Under the pieces are notes generated by a model. The model was not told the origin of the DNA, made no database searches, and saw nothing but the letters and a program-made list of their open reading frames with translations. A stretch of 64,000 nt of DNA. Source: Simplicispira sedimenti (GTDB taxonomy: Bacteria > Pseudomonadota > Gammaproteobacteria > Burkholderiales > Burkholderiaceae_C). A program made the translations under genes and the position numbers. Of this stretch, positions 24,992 to 34,995 are shown in pieces. The DNA is taken from contig NZ_JAKVIJ010000007.1 in NCBI RefSeq assembly GCF_022760965.1, positions 62,001-126,000 on the forward strand, written 5' to 3'. Positions within the stretch are counted from its first letter, which is position 1. Each line of letters begins with the position of its first letter.

Positions 24992-25539
24992 TGCGCGCCC
25001 TCCAGCCCGGCCTTGCGAACGGCCTTGTCCACTGCCTCGCGGAACGGCGCCGGGGCCGACGCCAGCAAGGGGCTGCTGCGCACCTCGGTCAGCAGCTTCA
25101 GGCCTCGGTCATGCCGGTTCATCATGCGCGGCAGGGCCAAGAAGGTGTTGGCCGCCACCAGCTTCACGTCCAGCACGGCAGGCACCTGGTTCTGGCCCAC
25201 GGCCTCGTGCGCCGGGGCCAACAGGGCCAGGGCCTTGTCCAGTTGCGCCAAGCCGTCTTCGGCATAGGCCATCTTGCGCCAGGGGAGCATGGTGGTTCGC
25301 GCCCGCATGGCCATGGCAGCGCCGCTGTAGGCCTGCAGCACAGGGTTGGCGGGCTCGGCCTTGAGCAAGGCAGCAAAGGCGTCCGCAGCCTGCGCAATCG
25401 CCGACTCCTCGCCCTGCGAAGCGCGCATGAACACCTGGAACGCAGGCTCGAACTGGGCATCGGGCACCGCCTGGGCGGGCAGCGGCGCAGCCGCGATCAG
25501 GGCCGCACAGGCCACGGACATCAGCAAGGGGTAGGGCAT
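24988..25539 (-). CDS. uncharacterised exported helical protein at the head of the Lol-like operon
   Basis: 183 residues with GGAG before the ATG at 25539. Signal peptide ends near LPAQAVPDAQ. The rest is helical with TPR-like spacing of small residues: ADAFAALLKAEPANPVLQAYSGAAMAM and GLAQLDKALALLAPAHEA. No catalytic motif. First gene of the operon; overlaps the ATPase start by four bases, so it is almost certainly part of the same system, perhaps as a periplasmic scaffold. I do not recognise a named family. Confidence 0.75.
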   Translation of the reverse strand: MPYPLLMSVACAALIAAAPLPAQAVPDAQFEPAFQVFMRASQGEESAIAQAADAFAALLKAEPANPVLQAYSGAAMAMRARTTMLPWRKMAYAEDGLAQLDKALALLAPAHEAVGQNQVPAVLDVKLVAANTFLALPRMMNRHDRGLKLLTEVRSSPLLASAPAPFREAVDKAVRKAGLEGAQ

Positions 25540-25799
25540 GTCGCCATCTCCTGGGCAGGGTTGAACATGCCGGCAGTGTCTAGACGGCGATCACCTTGCG
25601 CAGCAGGGATGCGACGAAACACCGACCGGATGGCGCCAAATACCGAACAGGCTCCGCCAACGCCTGTGGGCTGGGGAGCCGCGTCTGTTGGCGTATCCTG
25701 ATGTGCGGGTTCACTGGCGCCCCAACGCAATGCGCTCGCCCGCCATGGGCGCCTTGCAGCCAGCCTGACATTCCGCGCCCCGCCCACAGGAGACCCTGC

Positions 25800-27323
25800 A
25801 TGCCACTGAAGCAGCTTTCAGGACTGGACGCCAGCTTTCTCTACCTGGAGACCCCCGAAATGCCCATGCACGTGGGCGCGATGTACCTGCTGGAACTGCC
25901 CTCGGGCTACCGTGGGCGGTATGTGAACGATCTGCGGCGCCACTACGCAGCGCGCATGCCCGCGACACCGGCCCTGCGCAGGCGCTTGTGGTGGATGCCG
26001 CTGAACCTGGCCAATCCGGCATGGGTCGATGCCGAGCCCGATCTGGCCTACCACGTGGTGGAGCACAAGCTGCCCCGCCGCACGCGCAAGGAGGGCGCTG
26101 TGCCCAACGCACGCACGCTGCTGGAGGACATGATTTCCACCCTGCATCCGCAGCTGCTGGACCGCAGCAGACCTTTGTGGCGCATCCATGTCATCGACGG
26201 TCTGCCACGCAGCGCGAGCGGCCACAAGCAGGTGGGCGTGTACTCGCAGGTGCACCATGCCGCCGTGGACGGCCAGGCCGCCGTGGCACTGGCCAACGTG
26301 CTGTTCGATCTGGGCCCCGAGCCGCGCGAGATCGAACTGCGCCCGCCCACGCGCCGCAAGACCTTTCAGATCGGCATGGTGGAGATGCTGCGCGGCGCAC
26401 TGAGCAACGAGGCCGGCCAGGTGGTGCGCATGGCACGCGAGCTGCCTGCCACGCTGGGCACGGTGGCCCGCACCGCCAGGGGCGCATTCAGCCTGAAGAC
26501 CTTGCTCGGCAAAGGCACCGGCAATGTGACGCTCGCGCCTGCCACCCCCATGAACGTGACGGTCGGCAGCACCCGGGCCTTTGCTTCGGCCAGCGTGCCG
26601 CTACAGGAGCTCAAGGCGCTGGCCAAGGCCCATGCGGCCACGCTCAACGACATGGTGCTGATGCTGTGTGCCGGCGCACTGCGCAGCTATCTGCAGCAAC
26701 GCACGCAGCTGCCACGCAAGAGCCTGGTGGCGGCGGTGCCGATCTCATTGCGCCAGACCGGAGATGTCCGGTCGGACAACCAGGCCTCCATGAGCCTGAT
26801 CAGCCTGGGCACCCACCTGGCCGACCCGGCCAAGCGCCTGGCCCATATCCTCGCCGCCAGCAGCGCCATGAAAACGACCATGGGGCCAATGAAAAGCATT
26901 CTGCCCACCGACTTCCCATCCATCGGCATCCCCTGGCTGATGGAAGCCGCCGCCTCGCTCTACGGCAAGGCACGGATGGCCGAACGCTTGCCGCAGGTCG
27001 CCAATGTGGTGATCTCCAACGTGCCCGGCCCGCAGGTGCCGATCTACCTGGCCGGTGCCCGCGTACGGGCCAACTGCCCTACCAGCATCGTGGTGCACGG
27101 CCTGGCACTGAACATCACGGTGCAGAGCTTCGATGCCCACATGGACTTCGGTTTGATGGCCGACGCCGCCGCCCTGCCCGATGTCAGAGCGCTGGCAGCG
27201 GCACTGGACGGGGCCTGGGATGAACTCCGGGCGCTCCCCGTGCCCGCCACGCTCCCCAAGGTGTCGCGCACGCGACTGCCCTCTAGGGTTAGCGCGCCCG
27301 CCCCACGCCAGCGCGCTCGCTAG
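25800..27323 (+). CDS. wax ester synthase / diacylglycerol acyltransferase (WS/DGAT)
   Basis: 507 residues from the ATG at 25800, preceded by AGGAGA; a longer upstream frame is not needed. Hallmarks: LSGLDASFLYLETPEMPMHVG at the N-terminus, the SRPLW motif (residues about 123-127), catalytic HHAAVDG at 152-158, and NDMVLMLCAGALRSYL and NVPGPQVPIYLAG in the C-terminal half. The family esterifies acyl-CoA with fatty alcohols or diacylglycerol to make wax esters or triacylglycerols as storage lipids, at the inner membrane and lipid-body surface. Divergent from the Lol-like operon (260 bases between, no further gene seen) and followed ten bases later by an alpha/beta hydrolase. Confidence 0.94.
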   Translation: MPLKQLSGLDASFLYLETPEMPMHVGAMYLLELPSGYRGRYVNDLRRHYAARMPATPALRRRLWWMPLNLANPAWVDAEPDLAYHVVEHKLPRRTRKEGAVPNARTLLEDMISTLHPQLLDRSRPLWRIHVIDGLPRSASGHKQVGVYSQVHHAAVDGQAAVALANVLFDLGPEPREIELRPPTRRKTFQIGMVEMLRGALSNEAGQVVRMARELPATLGTVARTARGAFSLKTLLGKGTGNVTLAPATPMNVTVGSTRAFASASVPLQELKALAKAHAATLNDMVLMLCAGALRSYLQQRTQLPRKSLVAAVPISLRQTGDVRSDNQASMSLISLGTHLADPAKRLAHILAASSAMKTTMGPMKSILPTDFPSIGIPWLMEAAASLYGKARMAERLPQVANVVISNVPGPQVPIYLAGARVRANCPTSIVVHGLALNITVQSFDAHMDFGLMADAAALPDVRALAAALDGAWDELRALPVPATLPKVSRTRLPSRVSAPAPRQRAR

Positions 27324-27332
27324 CATGGGCAC

Positions 27333-28199
27333 ATGGCTCTCACCCTTTGCGCACGCACCATGCCCCGCCCCTCCCGCAAAACCACACCCAAGCCAGAGCC
27401 CACCGGCGGCGATGACACCGGCCTGCACCTGACACCGCCCGGACTGGGCCTGGTCTTGCTGGAGGCCCGTGCGCCCTGGGAGGCCATGGCGATGGCAGCC
27501 GTCTTCCCCTGGCTCTCCCGCATGCCTTCGGGCGATGGCCATGCGGTGCTGGTCTTTCCTGGCCTGGGCGCATCGGACATCAGCACGCTGGCGTTGCGCC
27601 GCTTTCTGAAGCAGCATGGCTACCAGGCCCATGGCTGGAAGCAGGGCCTGAACCTGGGCCCCCGCGACGGTGTGCTCGACACCTGCCGCGAACGGGTGCA
27701 CCAGTTGCACCAGCAACACGGCGGAAAGATCAGCCTGATCGGATGGAGCCTGGGCGGCGTCTATGCGCGCGAAATGGCCAAGGAAATGCCCGACCTGGTG
27801 CGCTGCGTCATCACCCTGGGCACACCGTTCACGGGTCACCCCAAGGCCACCAATGCCTGGCGCTTCTACAACCTGGTCAGCGGCCAGCAAAGCCATGACG
27901 AAGACCTGCTGGCAGAGGTGCGCAAGCCGCCTCCGGTGCCCACCACATCCATCTACAGCAAGACCGACGGCATCGTCGCCTGGCAGTGCAGCATCAACCC
28001 CACCAGGCATGCGCACACCGAGAACATCGAGGTGCACGCCAGCCACATCGGCATGGGCATGAACCCGCTGGCCATGTACGCCATTGCCGACCGGCTGCGC
28101 CAGGACCCGGCGCACTGGAAGCGCTTTGACGTGCAGGGCGCGCGCCGCTGGTTCTTCAAGGTGGCGCACCAGCCCGAGATGGTCACGCAGTGGTATTGA
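27333..28199 (+). CDS. alpha/beta hydrolase (lipase/esterase-like)
   Basis: 288 residues if the ATG at 27333 is used; an in-frame ATG at 27360 is also possible. The nucleophile elbow GWSLGGVYAREMAKEM, an acid in YSKTDGIVAWQCS and the His in VHASHIGMGMNPLAMY form a complete Ser-Asp-His triad in the expected order. No signal peptide is evident. It sits immediately downstream of the WS/DGAT gene, so it may hydrolyse storage lipids or esters, but the substrate is inferred from position only. Confidence 0.85.
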   Translation: MALTLCARTMPRPSRKTTPKPEPTGGDDTGLHLTPPGLGLVLLEARAPWEAMAMAAVFPWLSRMPSGDGHAVLVFPGLGASDISTLALRRFLKQHGYQAHGWKQGLNLGPRDGVLDTCRERVHQLHQQHGGKISLIGWSLGGVYAREMAKEMPDLVRCVITLGTPFTGHPKATNAWRFYNLVSGQQSHDEDLLAEVRKPPPVPTTSIYSKTDGIVAWQCSINPTRHAHTENIEVHASHIGMGMNPLAMYAIADRLRQDPAHWKRFDVQGARRWFFKVAHQPEMVTQWY

Positions 28200-28229
28200 C
28201 CTCTGCGCGGATGTCGGCGCACTCCAGGA

Positions 28230-29567
28230 TCAATACCGCTGCATCTGGCAACTGTGCGGCTGCTGTGCCTTGTCGGCCGGTAGATCGCGCACCACGCGGA
28301 AGCCGTAGCCCGAGCCCTCCACGTCGAACCTGACACCGGCCGCGCCCTGCTTGTCCATCACACCCACCACCAGCGGCTGCTGGAACTGGTGGTCGGCCGC
28401 GCGCATGCTGCCGCTGCGGCCGGCCAGTTGCACGCGCGCCTTTTCCATCTGGCGCGCCACGGCGGTGGCTTCCACACTGCCCGCACCTTCGATGGACTGG
28501 GCCAGCGTCTCCACCATGAGCTGCATGCGCATGTGCACGTAGTCGTCCTGCGGCTTGGGGAAGCGCTCGCGGAAGGCCTGGTAGAAGGCTTCGCTCTGCG
28601 CGCCCGGCACGTTGGGCAGCCAGTCGGCCACGGCCACCACCTTGCCGATCCCAGCGTCGCCAATGGCAGCGGGGGCCCCGAGGGCGTTGCCGTAGAAGGT
28701 GTAGAAGCTGCCGGTGTAGCCCACCTCGCGCGCCGCCTTGACCAGCAGTGTCAGGTCATTGCCCCAGTTGCCGGTGATGACCGCCTGCGCACCGCTGGCC
28801 TTGATCTTGACAGCGTAGGGCGCAAAGTCCTTCACGCGGCCCACGGGGTGCAGTTCGTCACCCACGATGGCCACGTCGGGCCGCTGCACGGCGAGCTGTT
28901 TTTTCGCCTCGCGCAACACGGCCTGGCCAAAGCTGTAGTCCTGGCCGATGAGGTACACGCTCTTGACCGCTCCATCGGACTTGAGCACGTCCATGAGGGC
29001 CGCCATGCGCATGTCGGCATGGGCATCGAAGCGGAAGTGCCAGAAGCTGCATTTCTCGTTGGTGAGGATGGGGTCCACCGCCGAGTAGTTGAGGAACAGC
29101 ACGCGCTTGTCGGGCTCACGCTCGTTGTGCTTGTTGATGGCGTCGATCAGCACCGCCGCCGTGGCCGAGGAATTGCCCTGCATGACGATGCGGGCCCCCT
29201 GGTCAATGGCCGATCGCAGTGCAGAGAGCGCCTCCTCGTTCTGGCCCTTGCTGTCAAAGCGCTGTACCTGCAAGGGGCGCATGCCGCCCTGGGCGGCAGG
29301 CAGCAGCACGCCACCGCGTGCATTCACGCGTTCCACCGCCCAAAAGATGTTGCGAAACACGGCCTCGCCGGTGTTGGCAAACGGCCCCGAAAGGCTTTCG
29401 ATCAGCGCCAGCTTGACCGGCACTGCCGCGGCCGCAGCAGGCGCAGGAGCCGCCGTTTGCGCATGGCTGACCGGCAAGGCCAGCACCGCCAGAGCGATGG
29501 CCGCACAGGCTGCGCGCCCTGGGGTGAGAAGCGCCGATTTCAACCCGGCAAAGCTCAAAGTATTCAT
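28230..29567 (-). CDS. periplasmic branched-chain amino acid/urea-type ABC substrate-binding protein
   Basis: 445 residues. The N-terminus (SFAGLKSALLTPGRAACA) leads into a Sec signal ending near VSHAQTAAPAP, then an Ala/Pro linker. The mature part starts VKLALIESLSGPFANTGEA, the classic type I periplasmic-binding (Peripla_BP_6) opening, with YLIGQDYSFGQAVLREAKK and VITGNWGNDLTLLVKAAREVG further on. The ligand class is amino acid, amide or aromatic; the exact ligand is unknown. No cognate permease or ATPase genes adjoin, so it is an orphan binding protein here. Ends 30 bases from the convergent hydrolase gene. Confidence 0.88.
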   Translation of the reverse strand: MNTLSFAGLKSALLTPGRAACAAIALAVLALPVSHAQTAAPAPAAAAAVPVKLALIESLSGPFANTGEAVFRNIFWAVERVNARGGVLLPAAQGGMRPLQVQRFDSKGQNEEALSALRSAIDQGARIVMQGNSSATAAVLIDAINKHNEREPDKRVLFLNYSAVDPILTNEKCSFWHFRFDAHADMRMAALMDVLKSDGAVKSVYLIGQDYSFGQAVLREAKKQLAVQRPDVAIVGDELHPVGRVKDFAPYAVKIKASGAQAVITGNWGNDLTLLVKAAREVGYTGSFYTFYGNALGAPAAIGDAGIGKVVAVADWLPNVPGAQSEAFYQAFRERFPKPQDDYVHMRMQLMVETLAQSIEGAGSVEATAVARQMEKARVQLAGRSGSMRAADHQFQQPLVVGVMDKQGAAGVRFDVEGSGYGFRVVRDLPADKAQQPHSCQMQRY

Positions 29568-29657
29568 GCTTGGTCTTTCTTGAAATCCACAGGCAGATGC
29601 CTATCTGCAGGGGCATGCGGTTCACCCCTGGCCGCGCAGTGTATAGGAGTTACCCTG

Positions 29658-30032
29658 ATGTTCTTCACCCCCGTCACCCGCCGCGCCGCTTGTGCGCCCC
29701 ACCGCTCTGACGCCGCATGGCAGCACTTGGTGCGCAGCAGCCTGCAGGCCGCTGCAGCTCCTGCACCGGGCGTGAAAATCACCCAGGACGACAAGGCCAC
29801 CACCCTGCAGATCGATGTGCCAGGCCTGGCGCGCGAGCAGTTGCAGATCAGCATCGAGGGCACACGCGTGCAGGTGCGCAGCAGCGAAGACGCACCGCGC
29901 CAGGTGCACCGCGCCTGGGAACTCAGCCAGCCCATCCATACTGCCGCCAGCACCGCCAAGCTGGAGCACGGCGTACTCACACTGACGCTGGCCCACGCAC
30001 AACCGCAAGCCGTGGAACTGACGGTGCATTGA
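29658..30032 (+). CDS. Hsp20/alpha-crystallin small heat-shock protein
   Basis: 124 residues, with AGGAG eight bases before the ATG. Alpha-crystallin domain from about residue 40: KITQDDKATTLQIDVPGLAR, EQLQISIEGTRVQVRS, and the C-terminal strand AKLEHGVLTLTLAHAQPQ matching the conserved GVL motif. The C-terminal IxI tail motif is absent. ATP-independent holdase chaperone in the cytoplasm. Divergent from the binding-protein gene; no obvious sigma32 promoter or ROSE-type thermosensor hairpin was recognised in the 90-base gap. Confidence 0.9.
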   Translation: MFFTPVTRRAACAPHRSDAAWQHLVRSSLQAAAAPAPGVKITQDDKATTLQIDVPGLAREQLQISIEGTRVQVRSSEDAPRQVHRAWELSQPIHTAASTAKLEHGVLTLTLAHAQPQAVELTVH

Positions 30033-30042
30033 CCGCACCAGT

Positions 30043-30103
30043 AAAGCTATTATTTTTATAGCTACTAACGCCCGCAGATAAAGCGCTGCGGGCATTTTTT
30101 ATG
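30043..30103 (+). terminator. family A element, copy 5, acting as a rho-independent terminator
   Basis: The AT-rich inverted repeat GCTATTATTTTTATAGC (30047-30063) is followed by the stem GCCCGCAG / CTGCGGGC (about 30070-30093) and T6. Lies between Hsp20 (ends 30032) and the convergent MacB-type permease (ends 30109). Confidence 0.8.
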
Positions 30104-30108
30104 GTTAA

Positions 30109-31310
30109 TCACTCGTGCCGCAAGGCTTCGATCGGGTCCATGCGCGCGGCGCGCCGCGCCGGAAAGTAGCCGAACAGCACCCCGATGCCTGCCGAGAACA
30201 GAAACGACAGCAGGTTCACCCCTGGGCTGAAGACATACGGCACCTGCATGGCCTGTGCCAGCACCAACGAGGCACCGGTGGCCAGCACGATGCCGATGAG
30301 GCCGCCGAGTGCCGCCAGCACCACGGCCTCGATCAGGAACTGGAGCAACACCTCGCGCTCCAGCGCACCAATGGCCAGGCGCAGGCCGATTTCACGGGTG
30401 CGCTCGGTCACGCTCACCAGCATGATGTTCATGATGCCGATGCCGCCCACCAGCAGGCTCACGGCGGCCACCGCGCCCAGCAGCGTGGTCATCACCTTGG
30501 TCGTGCCCGAGAGCGTGTCGGCCAGTTGCTTGGTGTCAAGGATGTTGAAGTTGTCCTCGTCGGCTTCGGCCAGCTTGCGCCGTTCGCGCAACAACTGGCG
30601 CAGGCTTGCCTTCACGCGCTCGGGGTCACTGCCTTCCTGCATGGACACCAGCAGCGTCTGCACCCGGGTGCTGCCGGTCACACGGCGCTGCAGCGTGGCC
30701 AGGGGCAGCAGCACCACATCGTCCTGGTCGTTGCCGAAGGCGCCCTGCCCTTTGGAGCCCAGCACGCCAACAATTTCGCATGAAAACGCCTTGACGCGCA
30801 GTTGCTGACCCACCGGATCCTGGCCGCCAAACAGCTCGCGCTGCAGCGTGGAACCCACCAGGCACACGGCGGAGCCTGCACGCACTTCCTCGGGGCTGAA
30901 GGCCCGGCCCGAGCGCACCTGCCAGTTGCCGGTCTCCAGCCAGGCGTTGGTGCTGCCGATGATGCTGGTCGTCCAGTTGCGCCCGCCCGCCACGACCGTG
31001 CTGCCGGTGCGGCCCTCGGGCGCAACGGCCTGGATGCCGCCGATCTGCTGCGCGATCGCATCAGCGTCCACGTCCTTGAAGGCCGGAGCACCGCCGCTGC
31101 CTGGCCCCATGCGTTGCCCGGGGCGCACCTGCAGCAGGTTGGTGCCCAGGCTGGATATCTGGTTCTGCACCGCCAGGGTGGCCCCATTGCCCAGGGTGAC
31201 CATGGTGATGACGGCACTGACCCCGATCACGATGCCCAGGATGGTGAGGAACGAGCGCAGCAGGTTGCGCCGGATCGAGCGCAGCGACAACCACAGGGTG
31301 TTGAGCCACA

Positions 31311-31311
<1 letters not shown>
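30109..31311 (-). CDS. MacB-type ABC permease of a tripartite efflux system
   Basis: 400 residues. N-terminal helix SFLTILGIVIGVSAVITMV followed by the MacB periplasmic domain (LGTNLLQVRPGQRMG at its start), then three C-terminal helices with VSVTERTREIGLRLAIGA between them. Unlike E. coli MacB the ATPase is on a separate chain. The ATG overlaps the ATPase stop by one base. With the adaptor (32084-33436) and NodT-type channel (33480-34889) it makes a complete export path for macrolides, lipopeptides or similar amphiphiles; the substrate is unknown. Confidence 0.94.
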
Positions 31312-32083
<772 letters not shown>

Positions 32084-32087
<4 letters not shown>

Positions 32088-33436
32088 GGACGCGCCCCGC
32101 TGCTGCGCTGGTCGGTGATGACGGCCATGCCCGGTTGGAGCTGCTCGCTGCTGACCTCGGTCATGCGGCCATCGCTGATGCCCACCTGCACCGCCATGGG
32201 CTGGGGCTTGCCGTCCTGCAGCACCCACACCTGCCTGCGCGCCCCCTGGCCCGGCCCCTTGCCGTTGCCCGAGCCGCCGCGCGAAAACGACCTGGGCGCG
32301 CGCGGCATGATCTGCGCCACGATGCCCCCACCGCCCTGGGCGGAGGCCCCGGCTTCGGGCGCCGCAGCCGCGCTGACCGGCGTGAACCGCAGGGCCGTGT
32401 TGGGCACCAGCAGCACGTCGGTACGTTCGGTGGCGGTGATGGTGGCGGCCGCTGTCATGCCGGGACGCAGGCTCAGGTCGGCGTTGTCCACCTGCATCCA
32501 GGTGGTGTAGGTCACCACGTTGTCGGTCTTGGTGGAACCAAAGGCCACGCGGGTGATGCGCGCCGGGTAGCGGCGTGATGGGTAGGCGCTCACGGTGAAG
32601 CTGGCCTTCTGGCCCACACGCACGGCGCCCACGTCGGCTTCGTCCACGTTCACCTGCAGCTGCAACTGACCCAGGTCTTCGGCCACGGTGAACAGCGTGA
32701 CCGCCTGCAGCGACGCCGCCACGGCATTGCCCGGCTCCACGCTGCGCGTGAGCACCACGCCGTCAATGGGTGAACGGATGGAGGCCTTGGAGAGGTTGGT
32801 TTCATCGTTGGCGAGCGCTGCGCGGGCGTCTTCCACACTGGCACGGGCGCTGGCCTCATCGGCCTGGGCACGCTCGAGCGCGGCGCGGCCCGCATCCAAC
32901 TCGGCCGCCGAAGGCACCTTGCCACCCGACAGGCGGGCCACTTCCTCCAGCCGCCCCAGGCTGGCCCGTGCCTCGCGCTGCGTGGCCTGGGCCTGCGCCA
33001 GCCGCGCCTGCGCCGACGCCAGCGATGCGCGCGAACGCAGCACCTGCGCCGAGAGCTTGGCGGTGTCCAGCTCCACCAGCACCTGGCCCTTCTTGATGCG
33101 GTCGTTCACATCTACCAGCACCTGGCGCACGGTACCCGACAGCTCGCTGCCAATAGTGACCGAGCGCGTGGGCTGCAGCGTCCCCGTGGCCGAGACGGTG
33201 AGCGTGATGGCCCCGCGCCGCGCCTCCTCGGTCACGTACTGCGGCGCCTGGGTGTCGCGCCGTTGCTGCATCCAGGCCCACCCCGCAGCACCCATGGCGA
33301 GCAAGACCAGCAACCCCACCCACACGGAAGGTCGGAGCCACCAGCGGCGCGGGTGCTCGGCACCCAGCAGGGATTGCACATCGCGCACGGCAGCCGGGCT
33401 GGCAGCGGTGGCGGAATCGGACGAAGAAGTGGTCAT
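32084..33436 (-). CDS. MacA-type periplasmic adaptor (membrane fusion protein)
   Basis: 450 residues. A single N-terminal membrane anchor (WVGLLVLLAMGAAGWAWMQ, about 36-54). Barrel-sandwich hybrid halves occur at VSATGTLQPTRSVTIGSELS and IRSPIDGVVLTRSVEPGNAV, flanking a long alpha-helical hairpin (residues about 115-205, LRSRASLASAQARLAQAQ). Beta-barrel and membrane-proximal domains follow; the latter has a Gly/Ser/basic-rich insert (FSRGGSGNGKGPGQGARRQ). Links the inner-membrane ABC part to the outer-membrane channel encoded just upstream (43 bases). Confidence 0.94.
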
Positions 33437-33479
33437 GGGTACAGCAATGGATCGTCAAAAGGGCAGGCATGGCACGGCG

Positions 33480-34889
33480 TCATTGCCAGCCACCCCCCAG
33501 GGCCTTGAAAAGCCGCACATGGTTGGAGCCCAGATTGGCCTGGGACGTGGCCAGGGCATCCTGCGTGGCCAATTGGGTGCGCTGGGTTTCCAGCACCGAG
33601 GCAAAGTCGATCAGTCCGCTCGCGTAGCGCTGCTGGGCCAGCAAGGCCGCGTTGCCCGCAGCCTGCGCGGCCTGCTGGAGGTGGGCCAGGCGCGCGGCCT
33701 CGCCCTGGAGTGCCACCAGGGCGTCTTCCACTTCTTTCAGGGCCGTGAGCACCGCCAGCTGATAGGCCTGGCGCGCCTGCTCCAGTGCCGCCTGCTGCAC
33801 CTGCACCTGGGCCTGGGTGGCGCCGCCGTCGAACAGTGGCACGGCCACGCTGCCCAGCAGCGAGTGCACCAGCGAAGCACTGTCGCCCAGCGCACCGAGC
33901 GTGAGCGCGCGCAGGCCCAGGCTGCCCGACAGGCGCAGGCTGGGGTAGCGCGCCGCATCGGCCTGCGATACGCGCGCCAGCGCAGCCTGCACGCGCTCCT
34001 GTGCCACCCGCACGTCCGGGCGCTGGCGCAGGGTGTCGGCGGGGATGTCCAACGCCAGGGCCTGCGACGGCTGCGGCACCGCCTGCGGTGCTGCCAGTGC
34101 AGCATCGAGCGCTGCAGGCGCCTGACCGGTGAGTACCGCCAGCGCGTGGCGCGCCTGCGCCAGGCTGGCCTGCAACTGCGGCAACTGCGCCGCCGTCTGC
34201 TCGGCCGCCGCGCGGGCCTGCTCAGCCACCAACGAGGTGGCCAGACCGGCCTGCACGCGCCAGTCGGTGATCTGCAAGGTCTGCTGCTGGGTTTCCAAAT
34301 TGCGCTGGGCGATCGCCAGGCGTTGCTGCAGGCTGCGCAGGGAGATGTATTGCAGGGCGACCTCGGCCGACAACGACACGTGCACCTGCTCCAGGCTCGC
34401 CTGGGCGGCGCGGGCATCGGCCTCGCTGGCCTGCACGCCGGCGTCCAGGCGTCCGAACAGGTCGGGCTCCCAGCCCGCATCCAGCCCCACCTGGAAGCTG
34501 TTGCCCGTCTGCCCCCCCGATCGGCTGCGCTGGGCCGAGCCCGACAGCGAGACATCGGGCAGCATCCCCGCTGCCTGCACGCGTGCCTGGGCCCGCGCCT
34601 GGCGCAAGGCCGCCTGGGCGGAAAGGGCACTGGGGTGTGCCTGCAAGGCCTGCGCCACCAGGGCGCTGAGTTGCGGATCGCCAAAGCGCTCCCACCAACG
34701 CGCCAGATCGTCGGCCTGAGGCAATACGGCTACGCCCGCAGGCAAGGGCGCATTCCATGCCACCGGCAGTGCAGCCCCTGGGGACTCGGACGCCACGGGG
34801 GCCCGATGGGCACACCCTTGCAACAGCAGCGCCAAGCCCAGAGTCCCTGCCACGGGGCGCCAATCCAACCAACGCAAACCGATAGTCAT
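33480..34889 (-). CDS. NodT-family outer-membrane efflux lipoprotein
   Basis: 469 residues from the ATG at 34889. Lipobox LALLLQGCAH predicts lipidation at Cys25-26. Two TolC/OEP repeats follow (about 70-260 and 270-465), with the coiled-coil Ala/Gln-rich helices (ALRQARAQARVQAAGMLPDV; LALDIPADTLRQRPDVRVAQ is the conserved second-repeat opening). Forms the trimeric outer-membrane channel of the RND/ABC efflux type. First gene of the operon NodT, MacA-like, ATPase, permease. Confidence 0.94.
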   Translation of the reverse strand: MTIGLRWLDWRPVAGTLGLALLLQGCAHRAPVASESPGAALPVAWNAPLPAGVAVLPQADDLARWWERFGDPQLSALVAQALQAHPSALSAQAALRQARAQARVQAAGMLPDVSLSGSAQRSRSGGQTGNSFQVGLDAGWEPDLFGRLDAGVQASEADARAAQASLEQVHVSLSAEVALQYISLRSLQQRLAIAQRNLETQQQTLQITDWRVQAGLATSLVAEQARAAAEQTAAQLPQLQASLAQARHALAVLTGQAPAALDAALAAPQAVPQPSQALALDIPADTLRQRPDVRVAQERVQAALARVSQADAARYPSLRLSGSLGLRALTLGALGDSASLVHSLLGSVAVPLFDGGATQAQVQVQQAALEQARQAYQLAVLTALKEVEDALVALQGEAARLAHLQQAAQAAGNAALLAQQRYASGLIDFASVLETQRTQLATQDALATSQANLGSNHVRLFKALGGGWQ

Positions 34890-34995
34890 GCCCCGATTGT
34901 GCCCAGCAGCACAGACAGCCCCGCAAACCCCATGTGAAGTTCCGGTAAAGAGCCATGCGAGCCGATAGCTCGCACGTCTTCCACGGTGCAAAAAA

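Noticed and set aside
28389..29657. Upstream extension of the Hsp20 frame
   Set aside because: Antisense to the substrate-binding protein gene; the ATG at 29658 has a good Shine-Dalgarno.
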